Source of the DNA: an uncultured Pelagibacteraceae bacterium
GTDB lineage: Bacteria > Pseudomonadota > Alphaproteobacteria > Pelagibacterales > Pelagibacteraceae
Direction: 5' to 3'
NCBI GenBank assembly: GCA_902546375.1
Contig: CACCJO010000008.1
Span: forward strand, 1-32,643
DNA length: 32,643 nt
The notes beneath the pieces were generated by a model. The model made no database searches and was not told the origin of the DNA. It was given only the letters and a program-made list of their open reading frames with translations. This document shows positions 8,536-15,287 of this stretch, piece after piece (the stretch's first letter is position 1; every line of letters begins with the position of its first letter). The position numbers and the translations under genes are program-made.

Positions 8536-9534
8536 ATGTTTAAATTTTTTACAGATAAAAGATGGCATTTATGGAGTATTGGAGGTACAATATTAATTCT
8601 TGCTGCTACGTGGTATCAAGTACAATTAGATGTAAGAATTAATGAATGGTTTGGTGAGTTCTATGATACTCTTCAAAAAGCATTGGCAGAACCAGGTGCA
8701 GTTACCGAGAAAGAATTTATTGCTTATCTTTTTACATTTGCAAAAATTGCAGCTGTCTATATCTTAGTGGTTATATTTAGTGATTATTTTACCAGTCATT
8801 GGACTTTTAGGTGGCGAACAGCCATGGCTGATTTTTATCATGATAAATGGAATTTTGCTTCATCGATAGAAGGTGCATCTCAAAGAGTTCAAGAGGATAC
8901 TCTTAAATTTGCTAGAATAATGGAAGGCTTAGGTGCAGAACTTTTAAGAAGTGTAATGACATTAATTGCATTTACTCCAATTTTGTGGGGATTATCTAAA
9001 AGTATTACTGTGTTGCCATGGATAGGTGAGGTTAATCATGCTTTAGTTTGGGTAGCTATTATCTCTGCTTTAGGTGGTACTTTTATACTCGCTGCTGTAG
9101 GAATTAAATTACCTGGAATTGAGTATGATATTCAAAAAGAAGAGGCTGCATATAGAAAAGAATTGGTTTTAGGTGAAGATTTTAAAGAAAATGCACAACC
9201 TATGAGAATTGATAATTTATACGGTGGTGTTAGAAAGATTCATTATAAAATGTATTTTCATTATCTTTATTTTAACGCTGTTAAATGGAGTTACTTGCAA
9301 GGAATGGTAATTGTTCCCTACCTAGCACTAGCACCAACAATTGTAACTGGTGCAATTACTTTAGGTTTTGTCCAGCAAATTATAAGAGCTTTTGGAAGGG
9401 TAGAGACTTCACTTCAATATTTAGTAAGAAGTTGGCCTATTATTGTTGAACTGATTTCAGTCTGGAAAAGACTTAATGAATTTGAGAATAAACTAAAATA
9501 TAATACAGAAAACACATCTAAAGAAAAAATTTAG
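8536..9534 (+). CDS. sbmA: SbmA/BacA-like transporter
   Basis: Inner-membrane protein of the SbmA/BacA family, which imports peptides and related compounds using the proton gradient. Characteristic segments are WYQVQLDVRINEWFGEFYD near the N-terminus, HWTFRWRTAMADFY, the YLYFNAVKWSYLQGMVIV helix and FGRVETSLQYLVRSWPIIVE at the C-terminus. About seven hydrophobic helices are visible. At 332 residues it is shorter than E. coli SbmA (406). There is no ABC ATPase domain. In SAR11 the physiological substrate is unknown. The stop codon shares its last base with the GTG start of glpX. Confidence 0.85.
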   Translation: MFKFFTDKRWHLWSIGGTILILAATWYQVQLDVRINEWFGEFYDTLQKALAEPGAVTEKEFIAYLFTFAKIAAVYILVVIFSDYFTSHWTFRWRTAMADFYHDKWNFASSIEGASQRVQEDTLKFARIMEGLGAELLRSVMTLIAFTPILWGLSKSITVLPWIGEVNHALVWVAIISALGGTFILAAVGIKLPGIEYDIQKEEAAYRKELVLGEDFKENAQPMRIDNLYGGVRKIHYKMYFHYLYFNAVKWSYLQGMVIVPYLALAPTIVTGAITLGFVQQIIRAFGRVETSLQYLVRSWPIIVELISVWKRLNEFENKLKYNTENTSKEKI

Positions 9535-10484
9535 TGGCTTTAAATAAAGAATTAATAAAAGATATAGTAACAATTACTTCAAAAGCAGCTATCTCTTGTT
9601 ACGAATTTATTGGAAAAAATCAAAAAAAAAATGCTGATAAAGCTGCAACAGACTCCATGAGAAATGAAATTAATAAATTATCTATTAATGGAGAAGTAGT
9701 TATAGGTGAAGGTGAATTAGATAAAGCTCCTATGTTATATATAGGTGAAAAATTAGGCTCTGGTAGAAATTTGAATATTGATATAGCAGTCGATCCTGTA
9801 GAGGGAACAAATTTTGTTGCCAAAAATCTTCCTGGAGCATTATCAGTAATATCTATTGCAGAAAAAGGGAATCTTTTTAATGCTCCAGAAACCTATATGG
9901 ATAAAATTGCAGTTTCAAATAAAATACCTTTTGAAGCAACTGATTTAGACTTTCCAGTTGAAAAAAATATTAAAAATATAGCTGATTCTTTAAACAAAGA
10001 TTTAACAAATATTACTGCTTGTCTATTAGATCGACCAAGGCATAAGAAAATTATCGATCAATTAAAAAAAATGAATGTAAATATGAAATTAATTTCTGAT
10101 GGTGATGTATCTGGAGCATTAATGGTAACTGATGATAAATATGATGTAGACATTTTTTTGGGTATAGGGGGAGGTCCTGAAGGAGTTTTAGCTGCCTCGG
10201 CTATTGATGCATATAACTGCAAATTTCAGGGAAGATTTATTTTTGATAATGAGAAAGATATAGAAAGAGCTAAATTAATGGGTATTGAAAATTTAAACAA
10301 AAAATATGATTTAAATGAAATTATTAAAGGCGACTCAATTTTCTGTGCGACAGGTATTACATCGGGTGATTTAGTGAAGGGTATAAAACTCGAAGATAAT
10401 AAATATATTACCCAAACTTTGGTTACACATAAAAGCTCAAATACTCGTAAAATTGTTACAAGAGAAGACACTATAAAAACTTGA
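9534..10484 (+). CDS. glpX: fructose-1,6-bisphosphatase, class II
   Basis: Gluconeogenic phosphatase, fructose-1,6-bisphosphate to fructose-6-phosphate. Landmarks are IGEGELDKAPMLYIGE, the metal-binding AVDPVEGTN, SDGDVSGALM and GIGGGPEGVLAASAI. Length (316 residues) is typical of GlpX. The start is GTG at 9534, using the final G of the sbmA TAG. No upstream ATG fits, and the family N-terminus (residues like ITSKAAISCYEFIGK) begins soon after. It is the last gene before tRNA-Glu and the accessory region. Confidence 0.95.
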   Translation: MALNKELIKDIVTITSKAAISCYEFIGKNQKKNADKAATDSMRNEINKLSINGEVVIGEGELDKAPMLYIGEKLGSGRNLNIDIAVDPVEGTNFVAKNLPGALSVISIAEKGNLFNAPETYMDKIAVSNKIPFEATDLDFPVEKNIKNIADSLNKDLTNITACLLDRPRHKKIIDQLKKMNVNMKLISDGDVSGALMVTDDKYDVDIFLGIGGGPEGVLAASAIDAYNCKFQGRFIFDNEKDIERAKLMGIENLNKKYDLNEIIKGDSIFCATGITSGDLVKGIKLEDNKYITQTLVTHKSSNTRKIVTREDTIKT

Positions 10485-10494
10485 TAAATATAAT
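10465..10494 (+). promoter_or_regulatory. putative promoter of tRNA-Glu
   Basis: A perfect -10 TATAAT at 10489-10494, preceded after 18 bases by AAGACA (10465-10470, weak -35). The start would be near 10501, about 19 bases ahead of the mature tRNA. The -35 lies inside the end of glpX. Seen by eye only. Confidence 0.4.
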
Positions 10495-10519
10495 ATTTTA
10501 CAATAAAAGATCCAAATTT

Positions 10520-10594
10520 GGTCCCTTCGTCTATCGGTTAGGACACGTGGTTTTCATCCTCGAAAGAGGGGTTCGATTCCCCTAGGGACCGCCA
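10520..10594 (+). tRNA. tRNA-Glu (anticodon TTC)
   Basis: Cloverleaf with acceptor strands GGTCCCT (10520-10526) and AGGGACC (10584-10590), discriminator G10591 and encoded CCA at 10592-10594. The anticodon TTC is at 10553-10555 and the T-arm is AGGGG-TTCGATT-CCCCT. The anticodon stem CGTGG/CCTCG contains one T-T mismatch (10548 with 10560). A protein-coding ATG begins two bases after the CCA. Confidence 0.97.
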
Positions 10595-10596
10595 AA

Positions 10597-10848
10597 ATGC
10601 CATATTTTGTTTATTTAATTATCACTAAAAATAAAGATAAAAAAAAGGTTTCTTACGTTGGTTATACAGGAAACTTAAAAAAAAGACTAAATTTACATAA
10701 CTCTGGTAAAGGAGCGAAGTTTACAAGAGGAAAAAAATGGAAGTTAGTTTATTATAAAAAATACGACTCAAAATCTGATGCAATGAAAAACGAGTACAGA
10801 TTAAAAAAAAATTATATATTAAGAAAAAAATTAATTAAAAATAAATGA
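10597..10848 (+). CDS. GIY-YIG nuclease superfamily protein (YhbQ/UPF0213 size)
   Basis: Small 83-residue stand-alone GIY-YIG domain. FVYLI stands for the GIY strand and SYVGYTGNLKKRLNLHN for the YIG strand, with the following arginine and histidine. FTRGKKWKLVYY and the helix KNEYRLKK, with the catalytic glutamate, complete the fold. Relatives range from the YhbQ family to UvrC and homing nucleases; stand-alone forms have no agreed function. The ATG starts two bases after the tRNA-Glu CCA and the stop forms an ATGA overlap with the next gene, so tRNA, nuclease and glycosyltransferase probably share a transcript. Confidence 0.82.
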   Translation: MPYFVYLIITKNKDKKKVSYVGYTGNLKKRLNLHNSGKGAKFTRGKKWKLVYYKKYDSKSDAMKNEYRLKKNYILRKKLIKNK

Positions 10849-12974
10849 AAATTTCCATATTACTTCCTTTAAAAGAAAATTTCTCACCATCATATGCAGG
10901 TGCTGTTTCATTATTCATAAATGATACTTTGACGTCAAGCAAATTTAGGAAAGATATTACTGTTTTTGGATATACAAACTACAAAAAAAAATTTAGTCAA
11001 AGATATTTCAATATCGATATTAAAAAAAATTTTTTTTCAAGTCAAAATAAAGAATATGTAAAAAAATTTATTGAAATAGAAAAAAAAAATGACTCTCAAA
11101 TCATAGAATTACATAACAGACCAATTTATTTAAAATATCTGGTGAATGATTTAAAGAAGAGAGACTATATTCTATATTTTCACAACGATCCTCTTACAAT
11201 GTCTGGATCAAAAAGTATCAAAGAAAGATCATTTTTATTGAATAATTGTTATAGGATAGTTTTTAATAGTAACTGGTCTAAAAAAAGATTTTTACAAAAA
11301 ATGAAATCTGATGCAATTAATAGTGAAAAATTAATTGTAATTAATCAGTCAGCCTCCAAAAATAAAATAAATTTTGATAAAAAAAAAAAGTTGATAACAT
11401 TTGTTGGTAAACTCAACAGATCTAAAGGATACGATCTTTTTGGTAAAGCAGTTTTAAGAATATTAAAAAAGTACAAAGATTGGTCAGCTTATGTAATTGG
11501 AGATGAACCAAGAGATAAACTTGATTTTAAACATAAAAGATTAAAAAATTTTGGATTCAAAGAACATAAAGAAGTCATAAAGATTTATAAAGAAACAAGT
11601 ATAGCTGTAGTTTGTTCAAGGTGGGATGAGCCTTTTGGCAGAACAAGTTTAGAAGCTGCAGCAAATGGTTGTGCTGTTATCATTAGCAACAGAGGTGGTT
11701 TACCAGAAACTATTACTAATGGTAGAATACTTAAAAAATTAAATGTTAATGAAATTTATAAAAATATTGAAGATTTAATTAAAAATTCATCTATTAGAAA
11801 AAAATATCAAAAATTATCTTACAAAAACTTTTATTTATCGCATGAACATGTTTCTGACCAAATTGATAAGGTTAGAAATAATTTAATAAAAATAAGCAAA
11901 CCTTTTTTATCTACCTCACAATCAAATCTTAGAATATTGCATATTACTAATTTTAATGAGAGGCATAACGGCCGACTTTTCTTTAATACTGGAAGAAGAT
12001 TAAATAACGGCTTCATTAGACTAGGACATAGTGTTTTAGAATTTAGTGATAGAGATATTGTTAGTCGAGGTAAATCTTTAAAAGATTTTTATGGGTCAAA
12101 TACCTTGAACGATAAATTGATAAAAACTTGTTATCATTTTAAACCAGATTTAATAGTTTTGGGACATGCAGACATGATATCTAAAGATATTCTATATAAT
12201 CTCAAAAAAGATTATTCTAATCTTAAAATAGCACAATGGTTTCTTGATCCTTTAAACAAAAATGGTCCTGATTTTCAGAAAAATAAAAAAAGAATTTTAG
12301 ACAAGGTTGATGTAATAGACTCAAATTTTTTAACTACTTCTCCCGATGCATTGGGCTTTTTATCGAAAGAAGAAATGAATTATTTCATACCGAATCCATC
12401 AGATCAATCAATGGAAACACTCGATAATTTTAAGAAAGATTGCTCAAATGATGTTTTTTTTGCTCTAAGTCATGGAGTGCACAGAGGTCAATTAAAAAGC
12501 AGATCTACTGATGATAGAGAAAAGTTCATAAAATCTTTAATCAACAAATGTAACAATATCAGATTTGATATTTTTGGTATGGACAATATCCAACCAATTT
12601 GGGCTGACCAATATTTCAAGAATATATCTAATTCAAAAATGGGTCTTAACTTAAGTAGGGGAACGCCAATAAAATATTATAGTAGTGATAGAATTACTCA
12701 AATTATTGGCAATGGTTTAGTTACATTAATTGATGAAAAAACTTGTTATGGTGATTTTTTCGACGATACAGAGATGGTTTTTTATAAAAATATAACAGAT
12801 TTATCTGAAAAAATTGAGAAAATTTCAGAGGATGAAAAGTTGCGCAAATCAATTGGACAAAAAGGTAAAACTAAATACATGAAATATTTTAACTCAACGC
12901 TTGTGGCAGATTTTATTATTAATAAGACATATGAAATAAATGGCACAAAAAAGTATTTATGGCATAAACCATAA
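10845..12974 (+). CDS. two-domain glycosyltransferase (GT4 + CgeB-like)
   Basis: A 709-residue protein with two glycosyltransferase B-type halves. The first (about 1-350) is GT4: FVGKLNRSKGYDLFGKAV, VIGDEPRD and the nucleotide-sugar-binding segment CSRWDEPFGRTSLEAAANG followed by GGLPETI. The second (about 360-709) begins LRILHITNFNERHNGRLFF and ends in a CgeB-like domain: GMDNIQPIWADQYF, LNLSRGTPIKYYSSDRI, a C-terminal helix. The likely role is surface polysaccharide or glycan assembly; donor and acceptor are unknown. It has no signal or clear membrane span. It sits between a GIY-YIG gene and a GT2 gene, typical of a strain-variable surface-glycan region. Confidence 0.8.
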   Translation: MKISILLPLKENFSPSYAGAVSLFINDTLTSSKFRKDITVFGYTNYKKKFSQRYFNIDIKKNFFSSQNKEYVKKFIEIEKKNDSQIIELHNRPIYLKYLVNDLKKRDYILYFHNDPLTMSGSKSIKERSFLLNNCYRIVFNSNWSKKRFLQKMKSDAINSEKLIVINQSASKNKINFDKKKKLITFVGKLNRSKGYDLFGKAVLRILKKYKDWSAYVIGDEPRDKLDFKHKRLKNFGFKEHKEVIKIYKETSIAVVCSRWDEPFGRTSLEAAANGCAVIISNRGGLPETITNGRILKKLNVNEIYKNIEDLIKNSSIRKKYQKLSYKNFYLSHEHVSDQIDKVRNNLIKISKPFLSTSQSNLRILHITNFNERHNGRLFFNTGRRLNNGFIRLGHSVLEFSDRDIVSRGKSLKDFYGSNTLNDKLIKTCYHFKPDLIVLGHADMISKDILYNLKKDYSNLKIAQWFLDPLNKNGPDFQKNKKRILDKVDVIDSNFLTTSPDALGFLSKEEMNYFIPNPSDQSMETLDNFKKDCSNDVFFALSHGVHRGQLKSRSTDDREKFIKSLINKCNNIRFDIFGMDNIQPIWADQYFKNISNSKMGLNLSRGTPIKYYSSDRITQIIGNGLVTLIDEKTCYGDFFDDTEMVFYKNITDLSEKIEKISEDEKLRKSIGQKGKTKYMKYFNSTLVADFIINKTYEINGTKKYLWHKP

Positions 12975-12975
12975 A

Positions 12976-13815
12976 ATGATTTCAATCGTAATACCAACTT
13001 ATAATAATTTAGATTACTTAAAACTTTGTTTAAAGAGTTTAAAAAAAAATTCTTCCTTTAAACATGAAATAATAATACACATCAATGAAGGTTCAGATGG
13101 TACATTAAATTTTGTCAAAACTAACAATTATAAATATACAATCTCAGGTGAAAATATTGGTTTATGTTCTTCAATAAATAAAGCTGCAAAATTAGTTTCT
13201 AATCGATATATCCTTTATAGTCATGATGATATGTATTTTTGTCCTAATTGGGATAAAGTTTTATTAGATGAAGTTAAAAGTTTAAATCATGACGAATTCT
13301 ATCTATCTGGCACTATGATTGAGCCTAACTCTGGTCATATAGTTTGTGATTTTGGAATTGATCTAGATAGATTTAAAGAAGATGAGCTATTATCTAAATA
13401 TAATGATATTAATTTTTATGATCATCAAGGCTCTCATTTTGCTCCACATTTAGTTTCAAAAAAAATGTGGGATAAAGTGGGTGGTTTTAGTGAGGAATTT
13501 AACCCTGGTATAGGTTCTGATCCAGATTTTAATATGAAATTATGGAAGGAAGGGGTGAGAATATTCAAGGGTCTAAATGATTTCAAAGTTTATCATTTTG
13601 GTTCATTAACAACTAGGAAAAAAAAAAATTTTATTCAAAATAGGGGGGATAAGACATTTTTAAGAAAATGGGGAATTACAACGAAGTTTTTTAAAAAACA
13701 TTATTTAAAATCAAAAACTAAATATAATGGACCATTGAAAGAACCTAGTATAACAATTGAATATATATTTGGTCTTTTGTCTTGTAAAATACAATCTATA
13801 TTTTTACTTTATTAA
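12976..13815 (+). CDS. glycosyltransferase family 2
   Basis: GT-A-fold glycosyltransferase of about 279 residues. The N-terminal ISIVIPTYNNLDYLKLCL is the standard GT2 nucleotide-binding strand. ENIGLCSSINKAAKL and SHDDMYFCPNWDKVLL carry the aspartate pair expected to bind the metal-UDP-sugar. GGFSEEFNPGIGSDPDFNMK is the usual acceptor/catalytic region. The ATG at 12976 is preferred because it directly precedes the conserved strand and leaves one base after the previous stop; an in-frame ATG at 12940 would add 12 unconserved residues and overlap the previous gene. The C-terminal end overlaps the converging recombinase gene by 20 bases. Confidence 0.85.
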   Translation: MISIVIPTYNNLDYLKLCLKSLKKNSSFKHEIIIHINEGSDGTLNFVKTNNYKYTISGENIGLCSSINKAAKLVSNRYILYSHDDMYFCPNWDKVLLDEVKSLNHDEFYLSGTMIEPNSGHIVCDFGIDLDRFKEDELLSKYNDINFYDHQGSHFAPHLVSKKMWDKVGGFSEEFNPGIGSDPDFNMKLWKEGVRIFKGLNDFKVYHFGSLTTRKKKNFIQNRGDKTFLRKWGITTKFFKKHYLKSKTKYNGPLKEPSITIEYIFGLLSCKIQSIFLLY

Positions 13816-14749
13816 GTGCATTATTTTTAAATATATTAGCTTCTTTAATATATCTTCTAACCATTTGTGTTGTTTTATGACCCGTCATAGCCATTATACT
13901 TCGCTCATCTGCACCAGACTCAGCAGCTACTGTTGCGAAACCTGACCTTAAACTATGGCCAGCAAAATTTTTGTTTTCTATACCTGCTAAATTTAAATAT
14001 TCTTTTATCAATAAAACTACAGATTGATCGGTTAACCTTTTATCCGTCAATAAGGAACCTTTAGTAAATCTTCTAAAAATAGGTCCAGACTTAATTTGAG
14101 AAACCTCTAACCATCTTTTTAAATTCATAACGGGGCAGTAAATTTCATTTGTGAAATAGGGTAGGCCCTTTATCATTCCTTCACCAAATTGATCAGTTTT
14201 AGATTTTTTAATATAGATTTTAAGGCCCTCCGGTACAAATTCTAAATCTTCATGGTCAATAGAAATGAGCTCTGTTCTCCTAAATCCACCTCCAAAGCCA
14301 ATAAGTATTATTGATTTGTCTCTTAGTTTTTTAATTTCATTAACTTTTTGTTCATCTATTACATTAATAATCAATTTTAAATGATTGATTAATAATGGTT
14401 TTTTACCTTTCTGAATACTACCTTTGACCCTTCTTATACCCATTAAATTTTCTACTATGATTGGATGTTTTGTGTCTAGATAATGCCCTTTCAACTTGTG
14501 AACCATACTTATTGAAACCAATCTTCTTCTTAAGGTGCTTATTTTTGAATTTTTAGAAAGGTGAGTGAGGTACAAAGAAACTATCTTAGGTTCAGTTGGC
14601 AACGAATTTAAGGAATGCTTAGCACAAAAAGCTCCAAAGTCTTTGAAATCAGACTTATAAGCTCTCAATGTGTTATTTGCCTTAGAGCTCTTTAAATTGT
14701 TTAACGTTGCCTCATGTAGCGATTTTAGGTCTGTGGTTAACTCACTCAT
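13796..14749 (-). CDS. tyrosine recombinase / site-specific integrase
   Basis: Complete phage-integrase-family recombinase, 317 residues. The N-terminal SAM-like core-binding domain is about residues 15-105 (NTLRAYKSDFKDF, LSKNSKISTLRRRL). The catalytic domain carries the full set: R157 (GGGFRRTEL), a beta-hairpin lysine near 184, H265xxR268 (HSLR), H291 (TGHKT) and nucleophile Y300. So it should be active. The start codon lies two bases from a 37-bp inverted repeat resembling a recombinase core site, and its likely promoter overlaps that repeat. XerC/D-like in size and without an N-terminal arm-binding domain, so directionality may not depend on arm sites. It converges on the GT2 gene. Confidence 0.9.
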   Translation of the reverse strand: MSELTTDLKSLHEATLNNLKSSKANNTLRAYKSDFKDFGAFCAKHSLNSLPTEPKIVSLYLTHLSKNSKISTLRRRLVSISMVHKLKGHYLDTKHPIIVENLMGIRRVKGSIQKGKKPLLINHLKLIINVIDEQKVNEIKKLRDKSIILIGFGGGFRRTELISIDHEDLEFVPEGLKIYIKKSKTDQFGEGMIKGLPYFTNEIYCPVMNLKRWLEVSQIKSGPIFRRFTKGSLLTDKRLTDQSVVLLIKEYLNLAGIENKNFAGHSLRSGFATVAAESGADERSIMAMTGHKTTQMVRRYIKEANIFKNNALNKVKI

Positions 14750-14751
14750 AT

Positions 14752-14788
14752 TATTACTATTGATAACAATTAATTATCGTTAGTAATA
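14752..14788. repeat. dif/att-like inverted repeat next to recombinase gene
   Basis: Two 15-base arms, TATTACTATTGATAA (14752-14766) and TTATCGTTAGTAATA (14774-14788), are inverted copies of each other at 13 of 15 positions and flank the 7-base spacer CAATTAA. This is the geometry of a tyrosine-recombinase core site (two binding arms around a 6-8 bp crossover). It begins two bases upstream of the recombinase start codon. It could equally be an operator through which the recombinase or a regulator controls the promoter that overlaps the right arm. I found no second copy in this window. Confidence 0.6.
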
Positions 14789-14811
14789 TATCAAGTGATT
14801 TATAATGTCAA
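14783..14811 (-). promoter_or_regulatory. putative recombinase promoter overlapping the inverted repeat
   Basis: On the minus strand a perfect -35 TTGACA (14811-14806) is followed after 17 bases by TATTAC (14788-14783), or after 15 bases by TATATT (14790-14785). The -10 lies in the right arm of the inverted repeat, so occupation of the site should block transcription of the recombinase. The -35 shares a base with a plus-strand TATAAT at 14801-14806 that may serve the small membrane-protein gene. Confidence 0.5.
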
Positions 14812-14830
14812 TAGTTTAAATTATAAATTT

Positions 14831-15007
14831 ATGGGTTCAATTGATGGTGAAATTCCAGCTGTATGGTTTTTGATAAGCTCAATTGGTTTTATTATTTTGA
14901 GTTACATTCAATATAGAAATACTGGTAAAAGTATTAACACAATTTTTTTAAGCATAATGGCCATTTTATTTTTATTTAGTTATTTTATATTGCTTTTTAA
15001 AACCTGA
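14831..15007 (+). CDS. small membrane protein, unknown function
   Basis: A 58-residue frame beginning MGSIDGEIPAVWF with two predicted transmembrane helices, about residues 9-25 (VWFLISSIGFIILSYI) and 37-55 (IFLSIMAILFLFSYFILLF), joined by a short polar loop. The ATG at 14831 is preferred to a GTG at 14795 because the first helix follows it directly. A TATAAT at 14801-14806 could drive it. No family was recognised. Lying next to a recombinase, a two-helix protein could be a toxin, a holin-like protein or simply an uncharacterised SAR11 protein; the sequence does not decide. Confidence 0.5.
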   Translation: MGSIDGEIPAVWFLISSIGFIILSYIQYRNTGKSINTIFLSIMAILFLFSYFILLFKT

Positions 15008-15096
15008 TTTATCCCCACTATTCACAAGGAAATGAGAAAAATAAAAGAATCGCCTAAAAAGTGATACATTTTAAAATCAGTATTTGTTAAATTAAT

Positions 15097-15102
15097 TATG
15101 AA
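15097..15102 (+). promoter_or_regulatory. possible -10 element of the structured RNA
   Basis: TATGAA at 15097-15102 would place a start at about 15107-15109, exactly where the base composition jumps from about 18% G+C (15061-15100) to about 52% G+C. No convincing -35 was seen. Confidence 0.3.
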
Positions 15103-15106
15103 TTAA

Positions 15107-15278
15107 GGGGCAACTCTTAACTGGCCAATTGGAGAAAAGCCGAGAGGTACAATTCCAGGGGGCAGAAAGCTTCACAAAGCATCGCTGAACATGTGGAGCG
15201 GGAGGCATGGCGGTAGCGCATCAACGACGTGCCAAAACAACTGTTCTTTGCACCCTTAAAAGTGCAAGGAAACAGGGG
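15107..15278 (+). ncRNA. unidentified G+C-rich structured RNA or leader upstream of ogt
   Basis: By hand count 90 of 172 bases are G or C, far above its surroundings. Four consecutive hairpins can be drawn: 15121-15158 (CTGG-CC-AATTG with CAATT-CCAG); 15169-15199 (GCTTCACA with TGTGGAGC, 8 bp with one GU); 15204-15233 (GGCATG with CGTGCC); and 15241-15275 (13 bp with one bulged A, loop CCTTAAAA). CGCT in loop 2 (15183-15186) can pair with AGCG in loop 3 (15215-15218). The fourth hairpin ends within the AGGGG that precedes the ogt ATG. It does not match tRNA, tmRNA, SRP, RNase P or the common riboswitches as I know them. It could be a cis-acting leader of ogt, a free small RNA, or mobile-element DNA structure. 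Confidence 0.6.
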
Positions 15279-15287
15279 TTTTCAATA

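Noticed and set aside
10571-10594. tRNA-Glu 3' end as attachment site of an integrated element
   Set aside because: No second copy of the tRNA end was found elsewhere in the window.
12940-12975. Earlier start for the GT2 glycosyltransferase
   Set aside because: It adds 12 unconserved residues and overlaps the preceding gene; the ATG at 12976 directly precedes the conserved first strand.
15008-15024. DnaA-box-like words (TTATCCCCA here and inverted near 23727) as a replication origin
   Set aside because: Only two near-matches far apart, no cluster, no AT-rich unwinding region distinct from background, no origin-linked genes.
15107-15278. tmRNA, SRP RNA, RNase P RNA, 6S RNA or a known riboswitch
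   Set aside because: No tag frame beginning GCNAACGAC-like, no GGUUCGA T-arm, no SRP tetraloop motif, no RNase P core, no 6S-like end-to-end pairing, and none of the riboswitch consensus words I know.
15207-15287. N-terminal extension of ogt starting at the ATG at 15207
   Set aside because: These 27 codons lie wholly in the hairpin-rich G+C-rich segment and resemble no alkyltransferase; the conserved domain starts right after the ATG at 15288.
14750-15287. Integron with attC sites
   Set aside because: The recombinase lacks an obvious IntI-specific insert and I found no RYYYAAC/GTTRRRY pairs framing the neighbouring genes.
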